Source: Kitasatospora sp. NBC_00374 (GTDB taxonomy: Bacteria; Actinomycetota; Actinomycetes; Streptomycetales; Streptomycetaceae). Taken from it: DNA of 64,000 nucleotides. Every line of letters starts with the position of its first letter. Position 1 is the stretch's first letter. Made by a program: the position numbers and the translations under genes. Of the stretch, positions 25,343-33,883 are shown one piece after another. The notes below the pieces were generated by a model that worked only from the letters and a program-made list of their open reading frames with translations, did not search any database and had not been told where the DNA came from. The stretch covers positions 7,857,001 through 7,921,000 of the forward strand of contig NZ_CP107964.1 in assembly GCF_041434935.1 (NCBI RefSeq), read 5' to 3'.

Positions 25343-25997
25343 GCGACGAAGGACCTCCTCGGCCGTCAGGCGGGGGCTTTCGTCTCGGTGGCGGTCGCGC
25401 TGTTCTGCATTCAGCTCGACTTCTTCGCGCTGAATCCCGCGATCCCCGGGATCTCGGCCGAGTTGGACGTCTCCGTGCCGGCCGCCCAGTGGACCCTCTC
25501 CGCCTACATGCTGGCCCTGGGCTGCCTGTTCATCGTCGGCGGCCGGATCGGCGACGTGTTCGGACGGCGCGGCGCGCTGCTGACCGGAACCGCCCTGTTC
25601 GCCGCCGCCTCGGTCGGCTGCGCGCCGGCACCGGGGCTCGGCGCGCTGGTGGCGGCGCGAGTCGTCCAGGGGGTCGGCGCGGTGCTGGTCCTCCCGGTCT
25701 CGGTCGCGGTGATCAGCAACGTCTTCCCCGCCGAGAGCCGGGCGCGGGCCCTGGGCGCGGCCTTCGGGATCGCCAACATCGGTACGGCGCTGGGCCCCTT
25801 CGTGGGCGGCGGCCTGACCGAGGGCCCGGGCTGAGCGTGCTCTTCGTCCTGCGCGAGCGCCGGGTCACCCACCCGCTGGTGGATCTGAACGCGGGGCCGT
25901 GGCCGCCTACGACGCCGTGCTGCGGGTCGGCGGCGCCGTCATCCTGCTCGCGGCCCGACAGGCCGGCGCCCCGGACCGCGACCGGTCGGCCGGCTGA
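25343..25997 (+). pseudogene. Decayed DHA2-family MFS transporter
   Basis: The first part encodes about four transmembrane segments of an EmrB/QacA exporter (QLDFFALNPAIPGISAELDV; motif A GRIGDVFGRRGALL; motif C GPFVGGGL). It then stops at 25834. Two further pieces of the same kind of protein follow in other frames: a cytoplasmic loop (RERRVTHPLVDL, about 25850-25890) and a final helix (YDAVLRVGGAVILLAA, 25899-25997). Large internal deletions and frame changes explain the pattern. Confidence 0.75.
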
Positions 25998-26000
25998 CGC

Positions 26001-26675
26001 TCACCGGTGCCCGGCCACCGGCCGGACCACCCCGGCACCGAAGCGCGCGGCCGCGTGCTCCCGGGACCCCCGGTCGAGCAGCACCACCGATGTCGCCTCC
26101 GCGACCGCGGCGGGCACCGGCGCCGAAGCGCGGCCGCCGGCCGCCGGCTGCGCCAGCGCCTCCAGAAGCCGGCCGAGCCCCGCGCAGTGCCGGTCGAACA
26201 CCCGGCGCGGCGCCCAGCGGCCGCGGGCCCGCTGGCCCGCCAGGGCCTCCGCATGGCCCACGTCCAGCACCACCAGGTGCAGCTCCCGCCCCTGCCGTCC
26301 GGCGCTGCGGGCCAGCCAGCGGCGCAGCCAGGGACGGCTGCCGCAGTCGTGCACCAGCAGCGGTCCGCCGCCGCGCACCGCCGCCCGCAGCCACCGGAAG
26401 TGCACCAGCCGGGCCCAGGGCCGGTAGACGCCGTACGGGATCCGTTCGGGCATCACGGCCGCGCAGGCCTCGTGGACGTCGCGCGGGTCGACCACCGCCA
26501 CCGCGGCCGACCAGCGGCGCAGCAGCGTACTCTTCCCGCTGCCCGGCAGACCGGACACCACGACGACCGCGTCCGGCGGGTAGTGCAGCAGCGCGCGGCC
26601 GTCCGAGCGTCCGCGCAGGTCCACCAGCCCGACGGTGCGCGGCCCCGCCGCCTCTGACCTGCCCTGACCGCCCAT
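26001..26675 (-). CDS. P-loop ATP-binding protein, kinase-like
   Basis: A 224-residue protein with a Walker A motif (GLPGSGKST) at about residue 40, close to the N-terminus, and a Walker B-like HLVVLDVG near residue 145. The overall size and the single P-loop suggest a small-molecule or nucleotide kinase of the AAA_33 type. A run of Arg/Trp-rich helices fills the middle. ATG at 26675 follows GGGGAG. It is divergent from yidD with a perfect palindrome in the shared upstream region. The substrate is unknown. Confidence 0.75.
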   Translation of the reverse strand: MGGQGRSEAAGPRTVGLVDLRGRSDGRALLHYPPDAVVVVSGLPGSGKSTLLRRWSAAVAVVDPRDVHEACAAVMPERIPYGVYRPWARLVHFRWLRAAVRGGGPLLVHDCGSRPWLRRWLARSAGRQGRELHLVVLDVGHAEALAGQRARGRWAPRRVFDRHCAGLGRLLEALAQPAAGGRASAPVPAAVAEATSVVLLDRGSREHAAARFGAGVVRPVAGHR

Positions 26676-26755
26676 GTGTGCTCCCCGTCCCGACTCGACA
26701 GCCCCACAGCTTCGCACGGTCCCGCCGGGTGCCCGCGCCGAGGGTCCCGCCGGTA

Positions 26756-26769
26756 GTTGTCCGGACAAC
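26756..26769. promoter_or_regulatory. Perfect 14-bp palindrome GTTGTCCGGACAAC
   Basis: A perfect palindrome in the 298-bp region between the divergent P-loop protein and yidD genes. Its length and symmetry match operators of TetR or GntR-type dimers. No candidate regulator is adjacent. Confidence 0.5.
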
Positions 26770-26973
26770 ACTGGCCGTAAACCACGGGCCGGAGTGCCGG
26801 ACCTCGGCCGTCGGCCGGCCGGGACCCGGGTTCGCGCCGGGCCGGCGGGCGTCCGGACGTGCCCGGGAACCGTGGCCGGCACCCCCGTCGTCCGACTGCG
26901 CGACGGGCCGTGCCGTACCTTGGGCGGCTGCCGCACTGATCATGGATCGACCGAAGGAAAGAGGGCGCCACCC

Positions 26974-27513
26974 GTGTCCCACCATTACCCGTACGGAGCG
27001 CAGCAGCAGGCCGGGCCGCCCCAGTGGCCCGGCCGGGCCTGGTGGTGGCTGCCCGAGCAGGAGCGCCGCCGGCGCAGGCAGCAACAGCGTGCCTGTCAGG
27101 AGTACAGGCGACGGAACAAGAAGCGCGACAGCGACTGCTGCGACGGCTGCGACTGCCTCGGTGAGCTGGCCGACCCGTGCATGATCGCGCTGATACCGCT
27201 GATGGCGGCGTCCGCACTGAAGGCGGCGGTCGGTGCCGTCGCCGGCCGGCGCCCGGGCCGCGCCGCGGACCCTGCCGCACCGGTCCCGGCGGGCGCGGTG
27301 GCGGCCGGACTGTACGGCGCGGTGCGGTTCTACCGGACCAGGATCAGCCCGGAGCGCCGGCCGTGCTGCCCGTACACCCCGTCCTGTTCGACCTACGCGG
27401 TGCAGGCACTGCACCGGCACGGCGCGCTGCGCGGTGTCCGGTTGACGGCCGGGCGGCTGCTGCGCTGCCGCCCGGGTACGGCCGGCGGCTCCGACCCCGT
27501 CCCCGGGCGCTGA
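26974..27513 (+). CDS. yidD: Membrane protein insertion efficiency factor YidD, long form
   Basis: The C-terminal 75 residues are a clear YidD domain: FYRTRISPERRPCCPYTPSCSTY is the family core (cited through its key residues RISP, CCxYxPSCS and the conserved Tyr), followed by HGALRGVRLTAGRLLRC. YidD helps YidC insert proteins into the membrane. The total length is 179 residues because of an N-terminal extension with an Arg/Gln-rich helix and a Cys-rich patch (DCCDGCDCLG), which ordinary 70-90-residue YidD proteins lack. It is not in the rpmH-rnpA-yidC operon, so it may be a second copy. GTG 26974 is the chosen start. Confidence 0.85.
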   Translation: MSHHYPYGAQQQAGPPQWPGRAWWWLPEQERRRRRQQQRACQEYRRRNKKRDSDCCDGCDCLGELADPCMIALIPLMAASALKAAVGAVAGRRPGRAADPAAPVPAGAVAAGLYGAVRFYRTRISPERRPCCPYTPSCSTYAVQALHRHGALRGVRLTAGRLLRCRPGTAGGSDPVPGR

Positions 27514-27539
27514 GTCCGGCCGGCGTCCGGGCATGCCGA

Positions 27540-27577
27540 AGGGCCCGTCCCATGTGCAAGCACACGGGACGGGCCCT
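27540..27577. terminator. Hairpin between yidD and the cold-shock gene
   Basis: AGGGCCCGTCCC pairs with GGGACGGGCCCT. One mismatch and TGTG/CACA extend the stem to a CAAG loop. It is placed to end both convergent transcripts. Confidence 0.7.
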
Positions 27578-27609
27578 GGTACTGCCGGCAGTGCCGAGCA
27601 GTGCAGATA

Positions 27610-27813
27610 CTAGAGGGGGCGAATGTTCTCCGCCTGCGGGCCCTTCTGGCCCTGCGTGACGTCGAACTCGACCTTCTGGCCCTCGAGCAGCTCGCGGAAG
27701 CCGTTGGCGTTGATGTTCGAGTAGTGGGCGAACACGTCAGCGCCGCCGCCGTCCTGCTCGATGAAGCCGAAGCCCTTTTCCGCGTTGAACCACTTCACGG
27801 TACCGGTAGCCAT
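27610..27813 (-). CDS. Cold-shock protein, CspA family
   Basis: A 67-residue single OB-fold protein with both RNA-binding motifs (KGFGFIEQD for RNP1, DVFAHYSNI for RNP2) and the usual start MATGTVKWFNAEKG. It binds single-stranded RNA or DNA and melts RNA structure. ATG at 27813 has an excellent ribosome-binding site (GAAGGAGATTTTT). The leader of roughly 150 bases is AT-richer than the rest of the window and strongly folded, as in other csp genes whose leaders regulate translation. Confidence 0.95.
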   Translation of the reverse strand: MATGTVKWFNAEKGFGFIEQDGGGADVFAHYSNINANGFRELLEGQKVEFDVTQGQKGPQAENIRPL

Positions 27814-27981
27814 AAAAATCTCCTTCAAAGGCTGTTCCGAAACCCGCACCTCGCGAGTTTCGCGTAGCCGCGATAATGACCCGCCCGGAAAAGACCGGGA
27901 AACAAAAATGCGCCTGGTGGTCACTGCCAGCAGGCGCACACAAAGTTCATGGGAACCACAACTGCAACTAAGTCGACTGTA
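27814..27981 (-). promoter_or_regulatory. Structured leader of the cold-shock gene
   Basis: On the minus strand three hairpins can form before the start codon: TGCGCCTG/CAGGCGCA (about 27910-27939), CCCGG/CCGGG (about 27882-27900) and TCGCG/CGCGA (about 27860-27875). A -10-like TACAGT lies at 27981-27976, but no good -35 is seen. Temperature-dependent folding is a plausible role. Confidence 0.45.
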
Positions 27982-28107
27982 GCAGGGTGCGCGCCGAAAC
28001 GGCGGGTTCGTCGTCCGCGAGATTTTTCGGCGGCCCCGAGGGCCGGTCCGTGGCGGGGAACCGGCCCGGCGAAGTGTGCTAGACAGGGCTCAATCAAAGG
28101 GGCCCAC

Positions 28108-29283
28108 GTGGACCAGCTCACTCTCGGAGTCATGGCGCAGTCACGTAAAGAGAACGAGCGCCGACTGCCGATTCACCCCGCGCACCTCGAGCGGATCGAC
28201 CCCGACCTCCGGGAACACATCTTTCTCGAACGCGATTACGGCACCCGATTCGGTGTGTCCGACGAGCAACTCGCCCCCCTGGTCGCCGGGTTCGGGACCC
28301 GTGAACAACTCGTCGCCGACTGCGACGTCCTCCTGCTCGCCAAGCCGATGGCCGCCGATCTCGCGGAACTCCGCCCCGGACAGGTCCTCTGGGGCTGGCC
28401 GCACTGCGTCCAGGACCAGGAGATCACCCAGATCGCGATCGACCGCCGGCTGACCCTGATCGCCTTCGAGGCGATGAACCACTGGACCAACGACGGCTCG
28501 TTCAACCTGCACGTCTTCCACAAGAACAACGAACTGGCCGGCTACTCCTCGGTGTTGCACGCCCTGCAGCTCAGCGGCTCCACGGGCGACTACGGGCGCC
28601 GGCTCCGGGCCGCCGTGCTGGGCTTCGGGGCGACCGCCCGCGGTGCGGTCACCGCACTCGGCGCCGTCGGTGTGCACGACGTCGACATCCTCACCCAGCG
28701 CGGCGTCACCGCGGTCAGCTCGCCCATCCACTCCGCGCGGATAGTGCAGTTCGACCACGACGACGGCATCGACGGCGGCCCGCGCCGGAGCTTCGCCCTC
28801 TCCGACGACGGCCGGGTCCCGCTGGCCGGCTTCCTGGCCGAGCACGACATCATCGTCAACTGCGTCCTGCAGAACACCGACGACCCGCTGACCTTCCTCG
28901 ACGAGGACGACCTCGACCTGCTCGCGCCGGGCACGCTGGTGATCGACGTCTCCTGCGACGAGGGCATGGGCTTCGGCTGGGCCCGGCCGACGACGTTCGA
29001 CGAGCCCACCTTCGTGGTCGGCGACAACATCCGGCACTACGGGGTCGACCACAGCCCGTCCTACCTGTGGAACTCCGCGACCTGGGAGAACAGCGAGGCG
29101 CTGCTCCCGTTCGTCCGGGCGGTGCTGGCGGGGCCCGCGTCCTGGGAGTCCCACGAGACCGTCCGGCGCGCGGTCGAGATCCGGGACGGCGTCATCGCCA
29201 ACCCCAAGATCCTTGCCTTCCAGCACCGTTCGGCGGCCTACCCGCACGCCGTGGCGCCGGCGGTCCAGGGCGCGTCAGCCTAG
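28108..29283 (+). CDS. Alanine dehydrogenase / N5-(carboxyethyl)ornithine synthase-like enzyme
   Basis: A 391-residue NAD(P)-dependent enzyme. The N-terminal domain follows the alanine dehydrogenase/transhydrogenase fold (SRKENERRLPIHPAHLERI). The nucleotide domain has AVLGFGATARGAVTAL (GxGxxxxG) and DIIVNCVLQNTDDP. The C-terminus has DVSCDEGMGFGWARPTTF and HSPSYLWNSAT, as in proteins annotated N5-(carboxyethyl)ornithine synthase, which condense an amino acid with pyruvate reductively. GTG 28108 follows AGGGG by 5 bases. It stands alone, converging on the AIM24 operon. The choice between alanine dehydrogenase and opine-type synthase is open. Confidence 0.8.
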   Translation: MDQLTLGVMAQSRKENERRLPIHPAHLERIDPDLREHIFLERDYGTRFGVSDEQLAPLVAGFGTREQLVADCDVLLLAKPMAADLAELRPGQVLWGWPHCVQDQEITQIAIDRRLTLIAFEAMNHWTNDGSFNLHVFHKNNELAGYSSVLHALQLSGSTGDYGRRLRAAVLGFGATARGAVTALGAVGVHDVDILTQRGVTAVSSPIHSARIVQFDHDDGIDGGPRRSFALSDDGRVPLAGFLAEHDIIVNCVLQNTDDPLTFLDEDDLDLLAPGTLVIDVSCDEGMGFGWARPTTFDEPTFVVGDNIRHYGVDHSPSYLWNSATWENSEALLPFVRAVLAGPASWESHETVRRAVEIRDGVIANPKILAFQHRSAAYPHAVAPAVQGASA

Positions 29284-29297
29284 GGCGCCCGGCCCCG

Positions 29298-29975
29298 TCA
29301 CCGGCCCGGGCGCTGCGGCGGGCGCAGCTCGCTGGGCTGGACGATGACGTGGCCGGCGCCGGTGAAGGACAACTCCCATCCCTCGGTGGCCGTCCCGCGG
29401 CGGCGCCAGGCCTCGGTGTTGCTGCTCTGCGCCTGCAGCTGGACCTCCAGCCCGGAGGACCAGCCGATCACCGCGTCCGCGTCCGCGTAGACGTAGGCGC
29501 CCGGCTCGGACCGCATCACCAGCGGCTGCCCGGAGGTCATCAGGACGGCGGTGCCGGTGCCCGAGAGCTCGACGGTGCGGCGGCCGACGCCGGAGATCCG
29601 TTCACCGTTCTCGATCTCGACGATCCGCCAGTCGACGGTGGTGTCCATCGCCAGCAGGTAGCTGTTGGTGACGGTGAGCCGCTCCTGCCGCAGCTCCAGG
29701 ATGTGCAGGTGCTGGGCCAGGTTGGCCAGGTAGACGGCGCCGGTGCCGGAGCAGCTCATCAGGTCGAGTGCGTCGGCGTCCCGGCGGCGGCCGCGCTGGC
29801 CCCGCGGTGGGGCCCAGGACGTGAAGGACACCTTGCCGGTGTGGGCCACCATCGCGCCGGTGCGGGCCAGGACGTCGGTACGGCCGTCCAGGGCGACCCG
29901 GAGCATCTGCGGGTTCTGGAGCGCGTAGCGCCGGTCGCCGGTGAGGGCGGTGTGGTCGAGTAGCGGGCTCTGCAC
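29298..29975 (-). CDS. AIM24-family protein, third gene of the TerD/AIM24 operon
   Basis: A 225-residue beta-rich protein of the AIM24/TIGR00266 type: repeated Gly/Thr/Val strands, GAMVAHTGKVSF near the N-terminus and a C-terminus ending GWELSFTGAGHVIVQPSE. GTG at 29975 has GAGGAG 5 bases before. It starts 9 bp after the second AIM24 gene, so it belongs to the same transcript. AIM24 proteins have no defined biochemical role in actinobacteria. This copy carries an Arg-rich insertion (about residues 58-68) absent from its neighbours. Confidence 0.88.
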   Translation of the reverse strand: MQSPLLDHTALTGDRRYALQNPQMLRVALDGRTDVLARTGAMVAHTGKVSFTSWAPPRGQRGRRRDADALDLMSCSGTGAVYLANLAQHLHILELRQERLTVTNSYLLAMDTTVDWRIVEIENGERISGVGRRTVELSGTGTAVLMTSGQPLVMRSEPGAYVYADADAVIGWSSGLEVQLQAQSSNTEAWRRRGTATEGWELSFTGAGHVIVQPSELRPPQRPGR

Positions 29976-29984
29976 GGGGTCTCC

Positions 29985-30689
29985 TCAGCCGCGGATCTTG
30001 AAACGCTCGGACGTGTCCTCGCTGGGCTGCACCACCACGAACCCGGCGCCCCGGAAGCCCAGTTGCAGGGCCTCGCCGCTGCCTCGGCCGATCAGGGCGC
30101 CGACCTTGACGGTCCGGCGGGGCTTGATCTCCAGGCCGGTGGTCCAGGCGACCAGGGCGTCCGGGTCGACGAAGGTCTCCGCCTCCGCGCAGTCCAGCAC
30201 CACCGGCAGCCCGCGCGAGGTGATCGACACCCAGCCGGTACCGCCGACGGTCACGTTGTACAGGCCGGTGCCGGCCAGCATCGCCGGCCCCTTGACCTTC
30301 TCGACCCGGCAGTCCAGCGCGGTGTCCAGGGCCAGCAGGTGCGAGCCGTTCACCGACAGCGACTCGTCGGCGAGCTGGAGGTTGACCACGTCGGCGCCCT
30401 GGTCCGCGAGGTACAGGCTGCCATCGCCGAACCACCGCAGCAGCGGGCTGCGCTCCCCGGACGCCCACTCGCCGAGCGCCCTGCGGAAGGTCTGCGACAC
30501 CGCCTCGTACTGCAGGAAGCCGTCGTACGCCACCATGGCGCCCGGCTTGGCGTAGACGTCCTGGCCGGAGGTGACCGCGACCCGGCACATCGCCGCGCCG
30601 TGGTTGCTCATCCGGGCCGTGTCCGGCGCCGCCTCGTACCGGGCCAGGCCGGTGCCCGCCAGGAGCTGCCGCTGCATGGATCCGCCCAT
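29985..30689 (-). CDS. AIM24-family protein, second gene of the TerD/AIM24 operon
   Basis: A 234-residue AIM24 protein with the same core as its neighbours: KPGAMVAYDGFLQYE near residue 48, GTGWVSITSRGLPVVLD in the second repeat and FRGAGFVVVQPSE near the end. ATG 30689 follows AGGAAGAG; ATG 30677 is an in-frame alternative. It lies 22 bp after the TerD-AIM24 fusion and 9 bp before the third copy. The tandem arrangement suggests duplication followed by divergence. Confidence 0.88.
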   Translation of the reverse strand: MGGSMQRQLLAGTGLARYEAAPDTARMSNHGAAMCRVAVTSGQDVYAKPGAMVAYDGFLQYEAVSQTFRRALGEWASGERSPLLRWFGDGSLYLADQGADVVNLQLADESLSVNGSHLLALDTALDCRVEKVKGPAMLAGTGLYNVTVGGTGWVSITSRGLPVVLDCAEAETFVDPDALVAWTTGLEIKPRRTVKVGALIGRGSGEALQLGFRGAGFVVVQPSEDTSERFKIRG

Positions 30690-30711
30690 CTCTTCCTCAG
30701 ACCTCGAAGGC

Positions 30712-32061
30712 TCAGACTTCGAACGGCTGGACGACGATGAAGTTCCCGGGCGCGCCGCGGAACTGCAGGCTGTACGACTCGGCGGCGTGGCCCGCGTAGG
30801 CCGAGCGCCGGATCCGGACCGGTGCCGTGGTGATCACCTGGGCCGCACGCGTCCAGGCGACCAGCGCGTGCACGTCCGCGTACGTCTCCGGGGCCGGGGT
30901 GACCGGCAGGACCACCGGGATGCCCCTGGTCTTCACCACCACCGTGCCGTGGCCGCTGAACTGGAGGGTGAAGAAGCCGCCGTTCGGCAGGCCCTCGCCC
31001 TCGATCCGGCGCACCTCGTGCTCCAGGCCCGCGTCGAAGGCGAGCACCCGGTCGGAGCCGACGCAGAGCGAGTCGCCCTCCAGCCGCACCACGAACAGGT
31101 CGCTCGCCTCGTCCGCGAGGAAGACCTGGCCCTCCCCGGAGACCCGCATCAGCTTCAGCGGCTGGCCGGTCAGATTGCCGATCAGCTTGCGCAGTGCGCC
31201 CGAGCCCTCGTGGGCGAAGTCCGCTCTGCCCTGGTAGGCGACCATGCTGCCCTGCAGGGCCAGCACGTCCTGGCCCTTGGTCAGGGTGAAACGCACCAGG
31301 CCGTCGTTCTGCTTGACCCAGCCGGGGGTCTCGGGGGCCTCGCGGTACTTGGCCAGCGAGATCAGGGCGCCGGGAGCCGGAGCCGGGACGGAGGCCGGAG
31401 CCGGGACGGCGGTGGGCGGGGCCGGTACCTGTGCCGGGATCACCAGGGTCGGCGTGGGCGTGGGCGTGGGCGCGGGCTCAGGTGCGGGCGTGGGCGCGGG
31501 CTCGGCTGCGGCCGGCGCCGCGTCCTCCTCCAGTACCTCGCCGCCGAAGTTCTCCAGCAGCGCCTGCAGCCCGCCGTTGAACCCCTGGCCGACCGCGGCG
31601 AACCGCCACTCCCCGGCCCGCCGGTACAGATCCGCCAGCATCACCGCGCGCTCCGTGCTGAACTCGGCGCCGGTGAAGGCGTACCGGCCGACCTCGGTGC
31701 CGCCGGCGAGGATCCGGACGTACCCGGAGTGGAGCTGGGACATCACCCCGTCGCCCTCGATGGCCGCGGTCAGGGTCAACTTGTGGATCTGCTCCGGCAC
31801 CTCGGACAGGTCGATCCGGAACGACTCCGTGTCGCCGTCGGCCCGGCCGGTCAGCCGCACCGAACCCTCGGGGCTGGCAGGCTGGTTGAAGAAGACGAAG
31901 TAGCGGTCGTCGCTCAGCCGGTCCTCGGCGTCAAGCCCGAAGCAGCTGATGTCGAAGCTGAGGCCGGGCGCGGTCAGCCCGACACCGAGGGCCAGTTCGC
32001 CGCCGGCCTGGGTGAGGTCGGCGATCCGGGTGCGGGACGCTTTGACGAGTTCCCTGGTCAT
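30712..32061 (-). CDS. TerD-AIM24 fusion protein
   Basis: A 449-residue fusion. Residues about 1-180 form a TerD domain (LTAPGLSFDISCFGLDAED, and SDDRYFVFFNQPASPEGSV with the acidic calcium-binding residues of tellurite-resistance/stress proteins). A linker of about 70 residues (Ala/Pro/Thr with PTPTPTP runs) follows. Residues about 255-449 form an AIM24 domain (LQGSMVAYQGRADF, GHGTVVVKTRGIPVVLP, FIVVQPFEV at the end). No transmembrane segment is present. It heads a three-gene operon with two single-domain AIM24 genes. TerD-family proteins act in stress and chemical-damage responses, and the fusion suggests that AIM24 acts in the same process. Confidence 0.9.
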   Translation of the reverse strand: MTRELVKASRTRIADLTQAGGELALGVGLTAPGLSFDISCFGLDAEDRLSDDRYFVFFNQPASPEGSVRLTGRADGDTESFRIDLSEVPEQIHKLTLTAAIEGDGVMSQLHSGYVRILAGGTEVGRYAFTGAEFSTERAVMLADLYRRAGEWRFAAVGQGFNGGLQALLENFGGEVLEEDAAPAAAEPAPTPAPEPAPTPTPTPTLVIPAQVPAPPTAVPAPASVPAPAPGALISLAKYREAPETPGWVKQNDGLVRFTLTKGQDVLALQGSMVAYQGRADFAHEGSGALRKLIGNLTGQPLKLMRVSGEGQVFLADEASDLFVVRLEGDSLCVGSDRVLAFDAGLEHEVRRIEGEGLPNGGFFTLQFSGHGTVVVKTRGIPVVLPVTPAPETYADVHALVAWTRAAQVITTAPVRIRRSAYAGHAAESYSLQFRGAPGNFIVVQPFEV

Positions 32062-32111
32062 GGCGGTGCGGTCGACCCCTCCCGAGCTGTCCTGACTGAA
32101 CTGCGGCGACC

Positions 32112-33098
32112 CTATCTCAGACCGTTCCCGGCATCGACGCCCCGCGCACCGCCGTCCTCGCCCGTCCGTGGCCGGGGACGGGCCGGGATCAGGCGGGTGC
32201 CGGGCGGCAGCGCGCCCGCCCGGTCGGCCTCGGCGAGGTGCGACAGCAGGGTGTCGCGCAGGGCCGCCGCCGCGTGGGTCAGCGGCAGCTCGCGGCCGTG
32301 CGCGACGGCGATCGTCCGGCCCGGCCCGGGCGTGGTGAACGGGGTCACGGCCAGCCCGGACCGGGCCGCCACCATGCCCGGCAGCACCGCCGGTCCGAGA
32401 CCGGCCCGGACGAAGCCGAGCACCGCGTCCATCTCGCCGCCCTCGACGGCGAACCGGGGCTCGAAGCCCGCCGCGCGGCAGGCCGCGATGGTGGTCTCGC
32501 GCAGGTCGTAGCCCTCGCGGAACATCACCAGCGACTGGTCGCGCAGGTCCTCGATCCGGGCCCTGCGGCGTCCGGTCCGGGCGGCCGAGACCAGCACCAG
32601 GTCCTCGTAGAGCAGCTCGGTGACGGCCAGCGCGGGCGCCTCGCCCGAGGGCGGGGGAATGATCAGGGCCAGGTCGAGTTCGCCGTCGGCGAGGATCCGG
32701 ACCAGGTCCCGTGAGCCGTCCTCGCGGACCTGGAGGTCGACCCCGGGGAAACGGGTCCGGTAGGCGCGCAGCACGTCCGGCACCAGGCTGGTGCACAGGC
32801 TCGGCGTCGCGCCGAGCCGGACTCGGCCGCGTCGCAGCTGGACGGTCTCCTGGACCGCCAGCCGGGCGCTCTCGGCGTCCGCGAGGATCCGCCGGGCCAG
32901 CGGCAGCAGTGCCTGGCCGGCGTCGGTGAGGGTGCTGCCGCCTCGCGTACGGTGGAACAGCTCGGCGCCCAACTCCCGTTCCAGTGACCGGATCTGCTGG
33001 GAGAGCGAGGGCTGCGCCACCAAGACCTGCTCGGCGGCCCGGGTGAAGTGCCGGGTCTCGGCGACGGCCACGAAGTAGCGGAGCTGCTGGAACTGCAC
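32112..33098 (-). CDS. LysR-family regulator, probable regulator of sdhCAB
   Basis: A 328-residue LysR protein. GTG 33098 is chosen because it gives the family's usual opening (QFQQLRYFVAVAETRHFTRAA); earlier ATG codons at 33107 and 33116 lie inside the palindrome region. The helix-turn-helix (about 18-45) reads VAQPSLSQQIRSLE, and the effector domain spans about 90-300. It is divergent from sdhC. A palindrome GATAG-N7-CTATC in the shared region fits a LysR site, so control of the succinate dehydrogenase operon and of itself is likely. Confidence 0.88.
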   Translation of the reverse strand: MQFQQLRYFVAVAETRHFTRAAEQVLVAQPSLSQQIRSLERELGAELFHRTRGGSTLTDAGQALLPLARRILADAESARLAVQETVQLRRGRVRLGATPSLCTSLVPDVLRAYRTRFPGVDLQVREDGSRDLVRILADGELDLALIIPPPSGEAPALAVTELLYEDLVLVSAARTGRRRARIEDLRDQSLVMFREGYDLRETTIAACRAAGFEPRFAVEGGEMDAVLGFVRAGLGPAVLPGMVAARSGLAVTPFTTPGPGRTIAVAHGRELPLTHAAAALRDTLLSHLAEADRAGALPPGTRLIPARPRPRTGEDGGARGVDAGNGLR

Positions 33099-33108
33099 AG
33101 GCCCCATG

Positions 33109-33125
33109 ATAGGCATTCCCTATCG
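33109..33125. promoter_or_regulatory. Palindrome GATAG-gcattcc-CTATC, LysR-type site
   Basis: A 5-bp inverted repeat with a 7-bp centre lies between the lysR start and the sdhC promoter, and contains the T-N11-A layout of LysR sites. It is 20 bp before the sdhC -35 element. Confidence 0.5.
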
Positions 33126-33144
33126 CGGCTGCCCCCATCATGTC

Positions 33145-33175
33145 TTGGACGTACCGCCGACCGCCTCCCTAGCGT
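33145..33175 (+). promoter_or_regulatory. sdhC promoter, leaderless
   Basis: There is a -35 TTGGAC (33145-33150), a 19-bp spacer and a -10 TAGCGT (33170-33175). The ATG of sdhC starts 7 bases after the -10, so transcription and translation should start at almost the same base. No ribosome-binding site is present in those 7 bases, in line with a leaderless mRNA. Confidence 0.6.
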
Positions 33176-33182
33176 GGTCGTC

Positions 33183-33883
33183 ATGGCACTGGCGACTCGG
33201 ACGGGCCGACCCCCCTCCACCCTCACGACCCTCTGGCGGTCGACCGTCGGCAAGAAGGCGGCGATGGCGGTCAGCGGCATCGTCATGCTGCTCTACCTGG
33301 TCTTCCACATGCTCGGAAACCTCAAGGTCTTCTTCGGCCCGGGCGACCTCAACGGTTACGCGGCCTGGCTGCGCACCGTCGGGCAGCCGCTGCTGCACCA
33401 CGGCTGGTTCCTCTGGCTCGCCCGGTTCGTCCTGCTGGCCGCCGTCGTGGTGCACGGCGTCGCCGCGTACCAGCTCAGCCGGCGCGACCTCGCCGCCCGG
33501 CCGCAGAAGTACGCGCACCGGCGCCGGCGCAGCAGCTACGCCACCCGGACGATGCGCTGGGGCGGGGTGATCCTGGGGCTGTTCATCGTCTGGCACATCC
33601 TCGACCTGACCACCCTGACCGTGAACCCGCGGGCCGAGGAGGGCCACCCCTACCAGAACATCGTCGCCTCCTTCTCCACCTGGTACGGCGGCGGTGTCTA
33701 CATCCTCGCGATGCTCGCGCTCGGCCTGCACGTGCGGCACGGGTTCTGGAGCGCCGCGCAGACCCTCGGCGTCAACAACCCGAGGCGCGACCGGGTGTTG
33801 AAGGCATCGGCCAACCTGCTCGCGTCCGTGCTGACCGCCGGATTCCTCTCCGTCCCCGTAGCCGTGCTGACCGGAGTCGTGCG

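Noticed and set aside
30712..33141. An 809-residue protein reading through the LysR gene into TerD
   Set aside because: The upstream part is a shadow of the LysR gene; TerD begins at ATG 32061.
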